64,000 nt of DNA from an uncultured Bacteroides sp. (lineage in GTDB: Bacteria > Bacteroidota > Bacteroidia > Bacteroidales > Bacteroidaceae). The position numbers and the translations under genes were made by a program. Shown piece after piece: positions 33,633-42,281 of this stretch. Numbering within the stretch: the first letter of the stretch is position 1; every line of letters begins with the position of its first letter. The DNA lies in NCBI GenBank assembly GCA_958453305.1, contig CAUDXH010000002.1, positions 62,001-126,000 on the forward strand, in the 5' to 3' direction. The notes beneath the pieces are model-generated. The model saw only the letters and a program-made list of their open reading frames with translations, was not told the DNA's origin and made no database searches.

Positions 33633-34712
33633 TTACAGTTTGCTTGCTTTGTTGAGCAGATAGAAATCAAGCAAGGTCATAGCCGCCATTGCTTCCACAA
33701 TGGGAACCGCGCGTGGCAGAACACAAGGGTCATGACGGCCTCTTGCTTTAAGCAAGGTTTCATTTCCGTGTACATCTACGGTAGGCTGCTCCATGAGTAC
33801 GGTTGCCACAGGCTTGAAGGCAACCCGGAAGTAAATATCTTCTCCGTTGCTGATTCCTCCCTGAATGCCTCCCGAACGGTTTGTACGCACACTTATTTTT
33901 CCTTGATTGTTGTAGAAAATATCATTTTGTTCGCTGCCCTTCTGTTCCATGCTGCCGAATCCTTGTCCGTATTCAAATCCCTTTACCGCATTGATGCTGA
34001 GCATGGCACTGCCCAAGGCTGCATGCAGCTTGCCGAATACGGGCTGTCCCAGACCAACCGGACACCCCTTGATGACACAACTGATAACCCCTCCAATGGT
34101 ATTTCCTTCTCCTTTTATCTGGTAAATATATTCTCCCATTTGTTTGGCCAGCTCCTGATCAGGACAGCGTACCGGATTGTCTTCTATTCTGCTCAGATCG
34201 TATTGTGTATAATCTTTTTCAAGCTTGTACTTTCCTACCTGCGAGGTGAATGCCGTAACGGTGATTCCTAACTGTTTCAATGCGAGCTTGGCAAGAGCTC
34301 CGGTTACCACGCGGGCAATCGTTTCACGGGCTGATGAGCGTCCGCCTCCCCGGTGGTCGCGTAATCCGTATTTTTGCGTATAGGTATAATCAGCGTGTGA
34401 AGGGCGATACACGTCCTTCATATTATCATAGTCGTTTGAATGCTGGTTGGTGTTCCATACCACGAATCCGATGGGGCATCCAGTTGAAACTCCTTCGTAT
34501 ATACCAGATAGGAATTCTACTTTATCCTCCTCTTTCCGGGCTGTAGTAATAGCCGATTGTCCGGGACGACGCCGGCTTAATTCATTCTGGATAAACTCCA
34601 TATCAATGGAGATGCCAGCCGGAAACCCGTCGATAACGCCTCCTACCGCTTTTCCGTGCGATTCACCGAAGCTGGTGAGCCGGAATAGATTTCCAAATGT
34701 ATTGTTGTACAT
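33633..34712 (-). CDS. aroC: Chorismate synthase
   Basis: Final enzyme of the shikimate pathway; converts EPSP to chorismate using reduced FMN. It has 359 residues, the normal length. Signatures: FRLTSFGESHGKAVGGVIDG at the N-terminus, RRPGQS, DHRGGGRSSARETIARVVTG, NRSGGIQGGISNG, and RHDPCVLPRAVPIVEAM near the end. It is followed by a terminator and is preceded by the TPM-domain gene and lemA on the same strand, with 26 bases separating it from the TPM gene. Confidence 0.98.
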   Translation of the reverse strand: MYNNTFGNLFRLTSFGESHGKAVGGVIDGFPAGISIDMEFIQNELSRRRPGQSAITTARKEEDKVEFLSGIYEGVSTGCPIGFVVWNTNQHSNDYDNMKDVYRPSHADYTYTQKYGLRDHRGGGRSSARETIARVVTGALAKLALKQLGITVTAFTSQVGKYKLEKDYTQYDLSRIEDNPVRCPDQELAKQMGEYIYQIKGEGNTIGGVISCVIKGCPVGLGQPVFGKLHAALGSAMLSINAVKGFEYGQGFGSMEQKGSEQNDIFYNNQGKISVRTNRSGGIQGGISNGEDIYFRVAFKPVATVLMEQPTVDVHGNETLLKARGRHDPCVLPRAVPIVEAMAAMTLLDFYLLNKASKL

Positions 34713-34738
34713 GTCTTGTATTGTTTTAGGTTTAAAAT

Positions 34739-35662
34739 TTAAAATTTACTTCCGGCACCGCCTCCGCCGAAGTCTCCTCCTCCGAAGCTTCCACCGGTAA
34801 ACCCGCCTCCGCCGAATCCGTCCCCGCCTCTTCGTCCGCCAAATCCGCCAAAGAACGGACCGCCCATAAATGGACCTCCGAATCCTCCCGGATGATTAGA
34901 GTCATGGTCTTCCGATTTCCGGGTTTTTCTAACCACATGTCCGCAGTGGCTGCAGAGATAGGTTACTTCCTGTGTACGTATTCCGTTTTTTACGGAAACC
35001 GTCCGGACAGCCATTTGCTTGAGTCTCTGTTTATGGCAGTTCGGGCAGCGCATACGTTGGCGAATGCTAATCCATAGCAATGCCGGAACTAGGATAAAGC
35101 AACAGATGAACAGAATAAGCAGCAAGGTGTGGTCATTGTCTTTCGGCGGGCTGGAGTGTCGCTGCATGCTTCCGTCTAATGTCTTCCGTACAGCCTGCAC
35201 ACCGGAAAGCATTCCGGTATCCCAGTTGTTTTTGGCTAGATAAGGATTCATGTATTGTTGCTGAATCCGCTTGCAGGTTACATCAGGCAAATGCTCCTCC
35301 AAGCCATAGCCGGTAGCAAACTGAATACATCGCTCACCTGTTACCAGCAAAATAACCAGTCCGTTATCCAGTCCCTTCTGTCCGATGCCTTTTTCTCTTC
35401 CCAAACGGTAGGCAAAATCAAAACAGTCACCGTCTTCAATTTGCTCCACAGCCACAACCAATACCTGAATACCGGTTTGTTTCTCCAAAGCATACAGCGT
35501 GGTATCAATGGCATAGGCCGTATTTGAAGAGAGAATCCGATCCGGATTACTTACATAAGTATGCCCCAGTTGGCGGGGAAGGGGAACATCTGCCACGGTA
35601 TATTTCCTCGCTTGAAGCGTGAAGCAGAACAGAAGCAATAGAACGGATAAATAATATTTCAT
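34739..35662 (-). CDS. TPM-domain (YgcG-type) membrane protein with glycine-rich tail
   Basis: A 307-residue protein that usually pairs with LemA. It has a signal peptide (MKYYLSVLLLLFCFTLQARK) and a periplasmic TPM domain (about 30-165, with YVSNPDRILS and GLDNGLVILLVTGERCIQFA). A membrane helix follows at about 178-198 (LLLILFICCFILVPALLWIS), then a cytoplasmic zinc-ribbon-like pair (CPNCHK and CSHCGH). The C-terminus is almost pure Gly/Phe with repeated GGxFGG units. Such tails occur in YgcG proteins, but the zinc-ribbon insert is worth noting. Thought to act in envelope stress or maintenance; the exact role is unknown. Confidence 0.9.
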   Translation of the reverse strand: MKYYLSVLLLLFCFTLQARKYTVADVPLPRQLGHTYVSNPDRILSSNTAYAIDTTLYALEKQTGIQVLVVAVEQIEDGDCFDFAYRLGREKGIGQKGLDNGLVILLVTGERCIQFATGYGLEEHLPDVTCKRIQQQYMNPYLAKNNWDTGMLSGVQAVRKTLDGSMQRHSSPPKDNDHTLLLILFICCFILVPALLWISIRQRMRCPNCHKQRLKQMAVRTVSVKNGIRTQEVTYLCSHCGHVVRKTRKSEDHDSNHPGGFGGPFMGGPFFGGFGGRRGGDGFGGGGFTGGSFGGGDFGGGGAGSKF

Positions 35663-35674
35663 GCTGAACGGATA

Positions 35675-36256
35675 TTAAAACTTAACCTCTGGAGCTTTCC
35701 CGGAACCTTCTTGTGCTTCAAAGTAAGGACGTTTTTCAAATCCAAAGAGTCCGGCTACGATGTTTTTAGGGAATCGCCGGATATTGGTGTTATAAACTCG
35801 GGCTATTTCATTGAATTTTCTGCGCTCAACGCTGATTCGGTTTTCAGTACCTTCCAGCTGCGCCTGCAGGGCCTGAAAGTTTTGGTTAGCCTTTAAGTCG
35901 GGGTATCTTTCGATGCTGACCATCAGGCGGCTTAAGGCACTGCTCAGTTCGCCTTGTGCCTGCTGGAAGGCAGCCATTTTTTCAGAAGAGATTTCATTCA
36001 GATTGATTGATGTCTGTGTGGCTTTGGCACGGGCAGAAATAACAGCTTCCAGCGTTTCTTTTTCATGGCTGGCATAGCCTTTTACCGTATTTACCAAATT
36101 GGGAATCAAATCAGCACGGCGCTGATATTGGTTTTCCACATTGCTCCATGCTGTACCTACTGCCTCGTCTTGTGAGACCATCGAGTTATAAGAAGTTGCG
36201 CAGAATATGACAATTAAAGCTACTGCGGCAAGAATAATAATCCAAGTTTTTTTCAT
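35675..36256 (-). CDS. lemA: LemA-family membrane protein
   Basis: A 193-residue protein with an N-terminal membrane helix (WIIILAAVALIVIFCATSYN) and a long helical bundle typical of LemA: TAWSNVENQYQRRADLIPNL, VNTVKGYASHEKETLEAV, and the C-terminal FNEIARVYNTNIRRFPKNIV. Charged heptads throughout fit an anti-parallel coiled-coil. The TPM/YgcG gene follows after 12 bases, the usual LemA-YgcG pair. The function is not well known; the family is linked to envelope homeostasis. Confidence 0.95.
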   Translation of the reverse strand: MKKTWIIILAAVALIVIFCATSYNSMVSQDEAVGTAWSNVENQYQRRADLIPNLVNTVKGYASHEKETLEAVISARAKATQTSINLNEISSEKMAAFQQAQGELSSALSRLMVSIERYPDLKANQNFQALQAQLEGTENRISVERRKFNEIARVYNTNIRRFPKNIVAGLFGFEKRPYFEAQEGSGKAPEVKF

Positions 36257-36304
36257 ACATCGATGTTTAGTTAATTAAAAAAATAGATTGATTAGTTTCA
36301 CTGA

Positions 36305-36312
36305 CAAACATA
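36305..36312 (-). promoter_or_regulatory. -7 promoter box for lemA
   Basis: Minus-strand TATGTTTG, exact TAnnTTTG, 49 bases upstream of the lemA ATG. A second exact match (TATTTTTG) lies at 36315-36322 on the same strand. Confidence 0.55.
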
Positions 36313-36335
36313 CACAAAAATATCAGTTTTTTCTC

Positions 36336-36343
36336 TATCTTTG
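36336..36343 (+). promoter_or_regulatory. -7 promoter box for lepA
   Basis: TATCTTTG, exact TAnnTTTG, 34 bases before the lepA ATG. It is divergent from and close to the lemA boxes. Confidence 0.6.
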
Positions 36344-36376
36344 CACAATAAATTTTGATAATAGGTAAATTACGAT

Positions 36377-38158
36377 ATGAAGAACATTCGCAATTTTTGT
36401 ATCATTGCTCATATTGACCATGGTAAATCAACACTGGCAGACCGCTTGCTGGAGCATACGCAGACCATCAAGGTTACTGAGGGGCAGGTGTTAGACGACA
36501 TGGATTTGGAGCGTGAACGCGGTATTACGATTAAGAGTCATGCCATCCAGATGGAGTATGCATATAAGGGAGAAAAGTATGTATTAAACCTGATAGATAC
36601 TCCGGGACACGTGGATTTCTCGTATGAAGTATCTCGTTCGATTGCAGCCTGTGAAGGTGCGCTGCTGGTGGTGGATGCTTCGCAGGGAGTACAGGCACAG
36701 ACCATTTCAAACCTGTATATGGCACTTGAGCATGATTTGGAAATTATTCCGGTCATGAATAAATGTGACATGGCGAGCGCCATGCCGGAAGAAGTGGAAG
36801 ATGAAATTATTGACCTGCTGGGATGTAAGCGTGAAGACATCATCCGTGCTTCGGGAAAAACCGGAATGGGGGTTGAAGATATCCTTCAGGCCGTGGTCGA
36901 CCGTATTCCCGCTCCGCAGGGAGATGAAACCGCTCCGCTTCAGGCTTTGATTTTCGATTCAGTGTTTAATTCGTTCCGTGGTATCATTGCTTACTTCAAG
37001 GTGGTAAACGGAGTGATCCGCACGGGCGATAAGGTGAAATTCTTTAATACCGGAAAAGAATATGATGCCGATGAAGTCGGTGTACTGAAAATGGATATGG
37101 TGCCTCGCAAGGAATTGAGAACCGGTGATGTGGGTTACATTATTTCGGGTATCAAAACGTCGCGTGAGGTGAAAGTAGGCGATACAATTACGCATATCTC
37201 CCGTCCGTGTGACAAGGCTATCGAAGGCTTTGAGGAAGTGAAGCCGATGGTCTTTGCCGGAGTTTATCCGATTGAAGCGGAAGATTATGAAAACTTGCGT
37301 GCTTCACTGGAGAAGTTGCAGCTGAATGATGCTTCGCTGACTTTCCAGCCTGAGTCTTCTCTGGCTTTGGGATTTGGTTTCCGCTGTGGATTTCTGGGAC
37401 TTCTGCACATGGAAATTATTCAGGAACGCTTAGACCGTGAGTTTGATATGAATGTCATTACAACCGTTCCGAACGTTTCATATATGGTTTATGATAAGCA
37501 GGGTGGGGTGCAGGAAGTGCATAACCCAGGTGGTATGCCAGACCCTACGCTGATAGATCACATTGAAGAACCTTATATTGATGCGTCTATCATTACGGCA
37601 ACCGATTATATCGGTTCTATCATGACGCTTTGCTTGGGTAAGCGTGGTGAATTGATCCGTCAGGATTATATCTCTGGAAATCGTGTAGAACTCCATTATA
37701 AGATGCCGTTAGGTGAAATCGTGATTGATTTTTATGACCGGTTGAAAAGTATATCGAAGGGCTATGCTTCGTTTGATTACCATCAGTCTGGTTTCCGTCC
37801 GTCAAAACTCATTAAGCTGGATATTTTGCTGAACGGTGAATCGGTCGATGCGCTTTCTACGTTGACCCATGTGGATAATGCTTATGATTTGGGACGGCGT
37901 ATGTGTGAGAAGTTGAAGGAGCTTATCCCGCGTCAGCAGTTTGAAATTGCCATTCAGGCTGCTATCGGTGCCAAGATTATTGCCCGTGAAACCATTAAGG
38001 CGGTCCGTAAGGATGTAACGGCGAAATGTTATGGCGGCGACGTGAGCCGTAAGCGTAAGCTGCTTGAGAAACAGAAGAAGGGAAAGAAGCGTATGAAGCA
38101 GATTGGTACGGTAGAAGTGCCGCAGAAGGCTTTCCTTGCTGTGCTTAAGCTGGATTAA
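36377..38158 (+). CDS. lepA: Elongation factor 4 (LepA)
   Basis: Ribosome-associated GTPase that remodels stalled or back-translocated ribosomes. It has 593 residues, normal length. The G motifs are intact: IAHIDHGKSTLADRL (G1), RGITIKSH (G2), DTPGHVDFSYEV (G3) and NKCDM (G4). The LepA-specific C-terminal domain is present with CYGGDVSRKRKLLEKQKKGK. It is transcribed alone with its own promoter and a 14-bp stem terminator. Confidence 0.98.
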   Translation: MKNIRNFCIIAHIDHGKSTLADRLLEHTQTIKVTEGQVLDDMDLERERGITIKSHAIQMEYAYKGEKYVLNLIDTPGHVDFSYEVSRSIAACEGALLVVDASQGVQAQTISNLYMALEHDLEIIPVMNKCDMASAMPEEVEDEIIDLLGCKREDIIRASGKTGMGVEDILQAVVDRIPAPQGDETAPLQALIFDSVFNSFRGIIAYFKVVNGVIRTGDKVKFFNTGKEYDADEVGVLKMDMVPRKELRTGDVGYIISGIKTSREVKVGDTITHISRPCDKAIEGFEEVKPMVFAGVYPIEAEDYENLRASLEKLQLNDASLTFQPESSLALGFGFRCGFLGLLHMEIIQERLDREFDMNVITTVPNVSYMVYDKQGGVQEVHNPGGMPDPTLIDHIEEPYIDASIITATDYIGSIMTLCLGKRGELIRQDYISGNRVELHYKMPLGEIVIDFYDRLKSISKGYASFDYHQSGFRPSKLIKLDILLNGESVDALSTLTHVDNAYDLGRRMCEKLKELIPRQQFEIAIQAAIGAKIIARETIKAVRKDVTAKCYGGDVSRKRKLLEKQKKGKKRMKQIGTVEVPQKAFLAVLKLD

Positions 38159-38234
38159 AGATGAAAATATAGAATAGAACTTTCAGGTGGAACGGATTTT
38201 TTCCGGAGTCTGGCTGTTCTGAATATTCAAAAGA

Positions 38235-38283
38235 AAAGAGTCATATCATTACTCAAGAAACGGAGGGTGATATGACTCTTTCT
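38235..38283. terminator. Bidirectional terminator between lepA and hisC
   Basis: aaagagtcatatca (38235-38248) pairs perfectly with tgatatgactcttt (38268-38281) around a 19-base loop. It serves lepA on the plus strand and the his operon on the minus strand, so hisC is the last gene of that operon. Confidence 0.8.
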
Positions 38284-38333
38284 GGTTTATGTTTCCGCAT
38301 GTATCGGATTGGGATAATCTGCTTATCGTTCTT

Positions 38334-39371
38334 TTATTCAAGTGTGCTTAAGGCTTCAAGCACGGCATTGTTTTCCGGGCGGGTTCCGATGGTAATACGT
38401 AAGCAGTCTTGGCATAGCGTGATGTGCGTACGGTTTCGCACAATAATCCCTTTAGATACCAAATAATCATAGATTGCCTTAGCATTGCTTACACGGGTAA
38501 GGAAGAAGTTGGCATCGGTAGGATAAACATGCTTGCAGCACTTTAGCTTTTTGAACTCTTCGATAAACCGGGTGCGCTCTTCGAGCAAGGATTGTATCCA
38601 AATGTTGACCTGATAGTGTTGCTCCATGATTCGGATGGCTTCCTGCTGAGTAAGAAGGTTGATGTTATAGGGATATTTGATTTTATTGAATATCTCGATA
38701 ATTGCTTCCGAGGCAAAGGCCATGCCTAAGCGGATGGCTGCACATCCCCATGCTTTTGAAAAAGTCTGAAAAACAAGCAGGTTGGGGTATTCATTGAGAT
38801 TAACCAGAAGGGACGGAAGCTCAGAAAAGTCAGCATAAGCTTCATCAACAATCACAATTCCCTGAAAGGATTTGATGAGGGCAATGATTTCATTACGGTC
38901 AAGACTGTTACCTGTAGGATTATTGGGTGAGCAGAGAAAAATCAATTTGGTATTTTCATCGCATGCTTCCAAGAGCTTTCCGGCTTTAAACTGGAAGTTT
39001 TCGTCTAATTCTACTTTGCGGTATTCAATGTCGTTGATGTGGGCACATACTTGATACATTCCATAAGTAGGCTCGATGGCAACCACATTGTCTATACCCG
39101 GGCGGCAAAAAGCCCGGAAAGCTAAATCAATGGCTTCGTCGCTTCCATTCCCAAGGAATATCTGTTCCGGACGTACTTTTTTCACCGGAGCAATGAGTTG
39201 TTTTAATTCTTGTTGCAACGGGTCGGGGTAGCGGTTGTTCGGACTGTTGTAAGGATTTTCGTTAGCATCCAGAAACACAGAAGCCTTTTTCCCCTGATAT
39301 TCGTCACGGGCCGATGAATAAGGCTTCAGGTTAGCAATATTGGGTCTGATTAATTCGTTTAGCGGTTTCAT
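38334..39371 (-). CDS. hisC: Histidinol-phosphate aminotransferase
   Basis: PLP enzyme that converts imidazole-acetol phosphate and glutamate to histidinol phosphate. It has 345 residues. Family motifs: YSSARDEYQG and LDANENPYN at the N-terminus, FLGNGSDEAIDL (PLP phosphate), LCSPNNPTGN, VDEAYADF, and QTFSKAWGCAAIRLG carrying the PLP lysine. It is third and last in hisGDC, 13 bases after hisD. Bacteroides his operons usually continue to hisB; here a terminator follows. Confidence 0.96.
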   Translation of the reverse strand: MKPLNELIRPNIANLKPYSSARDEYQGKKASVFLDANENPYNSPNNRYPDPLQQELKQLIAPVKKVRPEQIFLGNGSDEAIDLAFRAFCRPGIDNVVAIEPTYGMYQVCAHINDIEYRKVELDENFQFKAGKLLEACDENTKLIFLCSPNNPTGNSLDRNEIIALIKSFQGIVIVDEAYADFSELPSLLVNLNEYPNLLVFQTFSKAWGCAAIRLGMAFASEAIIEIFNKIKYPYNINLLTQQEAIRIMEQHYQVNIWIQSLLEERTRFIEEFKKLKCCKHVYPTDANFFLTRVSNAKAIYDYLVSKGIIVRNRTHITLCQDCLRITIGTRPENNAVLEALSTLE

Positions 39372-39384
39372 ATCTGTGATTTGT

Positions 39385-40656
39385 TTAGCGTCTTACTTTA
39401 ACGGCATTTTTATGAGCGTCCAAAAATTCGTTGGCTGCCATAACTTCAATAGCTGGTCCGATGGTTTGAATACCTTCTTTGGTTATTTCCTGAAAGGTTA
39501 TCTTGCGGATAAAACTGTCTAAACTTACTCCACTATATGCTTTGGCATATCCGTTGGTGGGTAAGGTATGGTTTGTTCCCGAAGCATAGTCGCCGGCACT
39601 TTCCGGACTGTAAGAGCCAAGGAATACGGAGCCGGCGTTGACAACCTTTTCGCTTAACTCCATATAGTCTTTGGTTTCTATAATTAAATGTTCAGGTGCG
39701 TATTCATTAATCATATCAATAGCTTCCTGTATGTTTTTTACTAATATCAACTTGCTTCCTTCTAATGATTTTTCGGCGAGCTGTTTGCGTGGCAATTCAT
39801 TTAGCTGGCGTTCTATTTCCCCAGTTACCGCATGGATGAGTGTTTCGGAAGTGGTTACCAGTATGGCTTGGCTGTCTCTTCCATGTTCTGCCTGTGATAG
39901 TAAATCGGCTGCAACAAATACCGGATTGGCTGTTTCATCGGCTATGACGGCTACTTCCGATGGACCGGCAGGCATATCAATGGCAACATCGCTCAGGGAT
40001 ACTTGTTGTTTGGCAGCTGTGACGTATTGATTTCCCGGACCGAATATTTTATATACTTTCGGAATGCTGCTTGTCCCGTATGCCATGGCACCGATAGCTT
40101 GCACTCCGCCCGCCTTAAAAACTTTGCTTACCCCAGCAATGCGTGCGGCATATAAGATGGCGGGATGTATCTTCCCTTCTTGGTTAGGAGGCGTACAGAG
40201 AATGATTTCTTTGCATCCGGCTATTTGTGCCGGTGTGGCAAGCATAAGAACGGTAGAAAAAAGAGGAGCTGTTCCTCCCGGTACGTATAATCCAACTTTT
40301 TCAATTCCTACGGCTTTTTGCCAGCAAGTTACGCCAGGCAGGGTTTCTATTTTTTTGCCTTCAAATTTCTGAGCCATGTGGAAGGTGCGTATGTTGTTAA
40401 AGGCGAGCATAATGGCAGCTTTTAATTCAATGCTTACTTGCTTTTCGGCTTCGGCAAATTCTTGCTCGCTCACTTGCAGTGAGTTTAACCGTACTTTGTC
40501 AAACTGCTCTTCGTAATACATAACGGCATGGTCGCCTTCGGTTTGAATGCGGGACAAAATAGCTGCTACTGTTTTGCGTAAAGCGTCGTGGCTTAGGGTA
40601 GGGCGTTTTAAAATTTCATTCCAGAGAGAACGGTCGGGGTAAGATATGATGTTCAT
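39385..40656 (-). CDS. hisD: Histidinol dehydrogenase
   Basis: Zinc-dependent enzyme that oxidises histidinol to histidine in two NAD steps. It has 423 residues from the ATG at 40656 (an in-frame TTG at 40686 overlaps hisG and is unlikely). Motifs: VGLYVPGGTAPLFSTVLML, KIFGPGNQYVTAAKQ, DMPAGPSEVAVIAD, DLLSQAEHGRDSQAIL and GDYASGTNHTLPT, which contain the zinc ligands and catalytic Glu-His pair. It lies between hisG (22-base gap) and hisC (13-base gap). Confidence 0.97.
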   Translation of the reverse strand: MNIISYPDRSLWNEILKRPTLSHDALRKTVAAILSRIQTEGDHAVMYYEEQFDKVRLNSLQVSEQEFAEAEKQVSIELKAAIMLAFNNIRTFHMAQKFEGKKIETLPGVTCWQKAVGIEKVGLYVPGGTAPLFSTVLMLATPAQIAGCKEIILCTPPNQEGKIHPAILYAARIAGVSKVFKAGGVQAIGAMAYGTSSIPKVYKIFGPGNQYVTAAKQQVSLSDVAIDMPAGPSEVAVIADETANPVFVAADLLSQAEHGRDSQAILVTTSETLIHAVTGEIERQLNELPRKQLAEKSLEGSKLILVKNIQEAIDMINEYAPEHLIIETKDYMELSEKVVNAGSVFLGSYSPESAGDYASGTNHTLPTNGYAKAYSGVSLDSFIRKITFQEITKEGIQTIGPAIEVMAANEFLDAHKNAVKVRR

Positions 40657-40678
40657 GTTTTTGGGTGTTAGTAGGAAA

Positions 40679-41530
40679 TTAGACAATCATTTTTTCAATG
40701 GGTAAGACTAAGATGCCTTGTGCTCCTAATGCTTTCAGCTTGCCGATGATTTCCCAAAAGCATTTCTGGTCGAGTACGGTATGCACACTGCTCCATCCTT
40801 CAGTAGCCAATGGCATAATGGTGGGGCTTTTCATGCCGGGTAATACCTCGATGATTTCTTTTATTTTATCCGTAGGTACGTTCATGAGCACGTATTTCTT
40901 GTCTTCCGCAGCTTTTACAGCCTTGATCCGGAATAAAAGTTCTTCCAAAATTTCTTTTTTCTCTTGGCTCATGCTTTTGTTGCCGATGAGTAAAGCTTCA
41001 CTCTTCATGACCACTTCCACTTCTTTGAGATTGTTGCTGATGAGGGTAGATCCGGAGCTGACAATGTCGAATATGCAGTCGGCAAGTTTGATGCTCGGTG
41101 CGATTTCTACCGAACCTGTAATGATATGAATATCTGCTTTTATATTGTTTTGGTTCAGAAAGGTCTGGAGGATTTCAGGATATGAAGTAGCTATTTTTTT
41201 GCCGTTAAACCATTCCGTTCCGGTATAGTCTGTTTCTTTAGGGATGGCAAGTGATAGGCGGCATTTGCTGAATCCCAACCGGTAGATAATGTCTGCTTCT
41301 TCTTTCCGTTCCATAAATTCATTCTCGCCTACGATTCCCAAGTCGGCAACTCCACTGGCTACGCATTGAGGAATATCATCGTCGCGCAGAAAAAGAACTT
41401 CGATGGGAAAGTTGGTTGACTGGGTGAGCAGAGTGCGTTTGGAGGTCGATAATTTAATGTCGGCTTCAGCAAGCAGGGCCATGGTATCCTCAAATAGGCG
41501 GCCTTTTGATTGTACGGCAATTCTTAACAT
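40679..41530 (-). CDS. hisG: ATP phosphoribosyltransferase (long form)
   Basis: First enzyme of histidine synthesis; joins ATP and PRPP. The 283-residue protein is the long HisG type, which carries its own C-terminal ACT-like regulatory domain (from about 215, VLMNVPTDKIKEIIEVLPGM) for feedback by histidine and does not need HisZ. N-terminal motifs: RIAVQSKGRLFEDTMALL, SGVADLGIVGENEF, and the PRPP loop region DIVSSGSTLISN. Expression is preceded by a histidine leader peptide and attenuator. Confidence 0.97.
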   Translation of the reverse strand: MLRIAVQSKGRLFEDTMALLAEADIKLSTSKRTLLTQSTNFPIEVLFLRDDDIPQCVASGVADLGIVGENEFMERKEEADIIYRLGFSKCRLSLAIPKETDYTGTEWFNGKKIATSYPEILQTFLNQNNIKADIHIITGSVEIAPSIKLADCIFDIVSSGSTLISNNLKEVEVVMKSEALLIGNKSMSQEKKEILEELLFRIKAVKAAEDKKYVLMNVPTDKIKEIIEVLPGMKSPTIMPLATEGWSSVHTVLDQKCFWEIIGKLKALGAQGILVLPIEKMIV

Positions 41531-41558
41531 ATTTTCTTTGTATTAGTGTAGTAAATAA

Positions 41559-41588
41559 AAAGGCTTACCATAAATACGGTAAGCCTTT
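41559..41588 (-). terminator. his operon attenuator terminator
   Basis: On the minus strand aaaggcttacc (41588-41578) pairs with ggtaagccttt (41569-41559), an 11-bp stem, and TTTTTA follows. It lies between the leader peptide stop and the hisG start (29 bases before its ATG), where a transcription attenuator should be. Confidence 0.85.
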
Positions 41589-41618
41589 GGATATCTGTTT
41601 ATGAAAATACGCAACCTC

Positions 41619-41681
41619 TCAGCCCACCGTTTTTCTCGTCAGGATAGCATGATGGATATGATGTAAGGCTGTAATCTTCAT
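41619..41681 (-). CDS. hisL: his operon leader peptide (histidine-rich, 20 aa)
   Basis: A 20-codon reading frame on the minus strand between the his promoter and the attenuator. It starts MKITA, carries LHHIHH (four histidine codons among positions 7-11) and ends KTVG with a TGA stop. The start ATG is about 20 bases downstream of the predicted transcription start. This is the classic arrangement where ribosome stalling at His codons under histidine shortage prevents the downstream terminator from forming. The reading frame and terminator are seen directly; the mechanism is inferred from enteric his operons. Confidence 0.9.
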   Translation of the reverse strand: MKITALHHIHHAILTRKTVG

Positions 41682-41706
41682 GTTTTTCTTTTTTATTACT
41701 TTTAGG

Positions 41707-41738
41707 CAAATATATGTGGTATTTCTGTTAAAAGCAAA
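41707..41738 (-). promoter_or_regulatory. his operon promoter
   Basis: Minus-strand TTTG (41738-41735), a 20-base spacer, and TATATTTG (41714-41707): both Bacteroides consensus elements. Predicted start near 41700, ahead of the leader peptide. Confidence 0.75.
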
Positions 41739-41788
41739 TATTTAAAAGAAAAAGTGCGTATTTTCTATTAAATTCGTATTAAGTTGAT

Positions 41789-42259
41789 TTATTCTTCAGC
41801 TTTACATTCCATAAATGAAAAGTCTTTTTCTGCTTTTTCTTTACTGAAAGTATAGTAGGTACAGCTTGCTTCGGTACAAATTTCTCCTTTGCTGTTCATG
41901 ATATGCGCATCAATGAAGGCAATATTTCTTTTCAGTTCTCGTATCTTTGCTTGTATGGTTAGCCGAGGCTCGGTAGTCAGAATCGGCTTGAGATAGCGTG
42001 TTTCCATTTTAGAGGTTACTCCTGCTGTTTGCAGTTTCCTGAAGACAGCCCATCCGCAAATCTCATCTAATAAGGCTGCCTGTATTCCACCGTGAAGGGT
42101 ATCAATCCATCCTTGATACTTGGCTTCAGGAGTCCAATAGCTGATGATTGATTCTCCGTCTTCGTAGAATTCCATTTTTAAGCCTGCTTCATTGTTGGGG
42201 GCACATCCGAAACAGAAGTAACCCTCTTTTCCGCTCCATGGATTTTTAATTCGTTTCAT
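41789..42259 (-). CDS. Hotdog-fold thioesterase (PaaI-like)
   Basis: A 156-residue PaaI/4HBT family protein that probably hydrolyses an acyl-CoA thioester. The motif CFGCAPNNEAGLKMEF near the start and DTLHGGIQAALLDEICGWAV (HGG and the catalytic acid) define the fold. I start at the ATG at 42259; an in-frame GTG at 42307 would overlap the preceding gene. It follows the Dabb gene by 22 bases and probably shares its promoter. Substrate unknown. Confidence 0.88.
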   Translation of the reverse strand: MKRIKNPWSGKEGYFCFGCAPNNEAGLKMEFYEDGESIISYWTPEAKYQGWIDTLHGGIQAALLDEICGWAVFRKLQTAGVTSKMETRYLKPILTTEPRLTIQAKIRELKRNIAFIDAHIMNSKGEICTEASCTYYTFSKEKAEKDFSFMECKAEE

Positions 42260-42281
42260 AGGCTTATGCTGAAAAGTGTGT

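Noticed and set aside
33732..34271. 179-codon plus-strand frame inside aroC
   Set aside because: aroC on the other strand is unambiguous; this frame has no family features.
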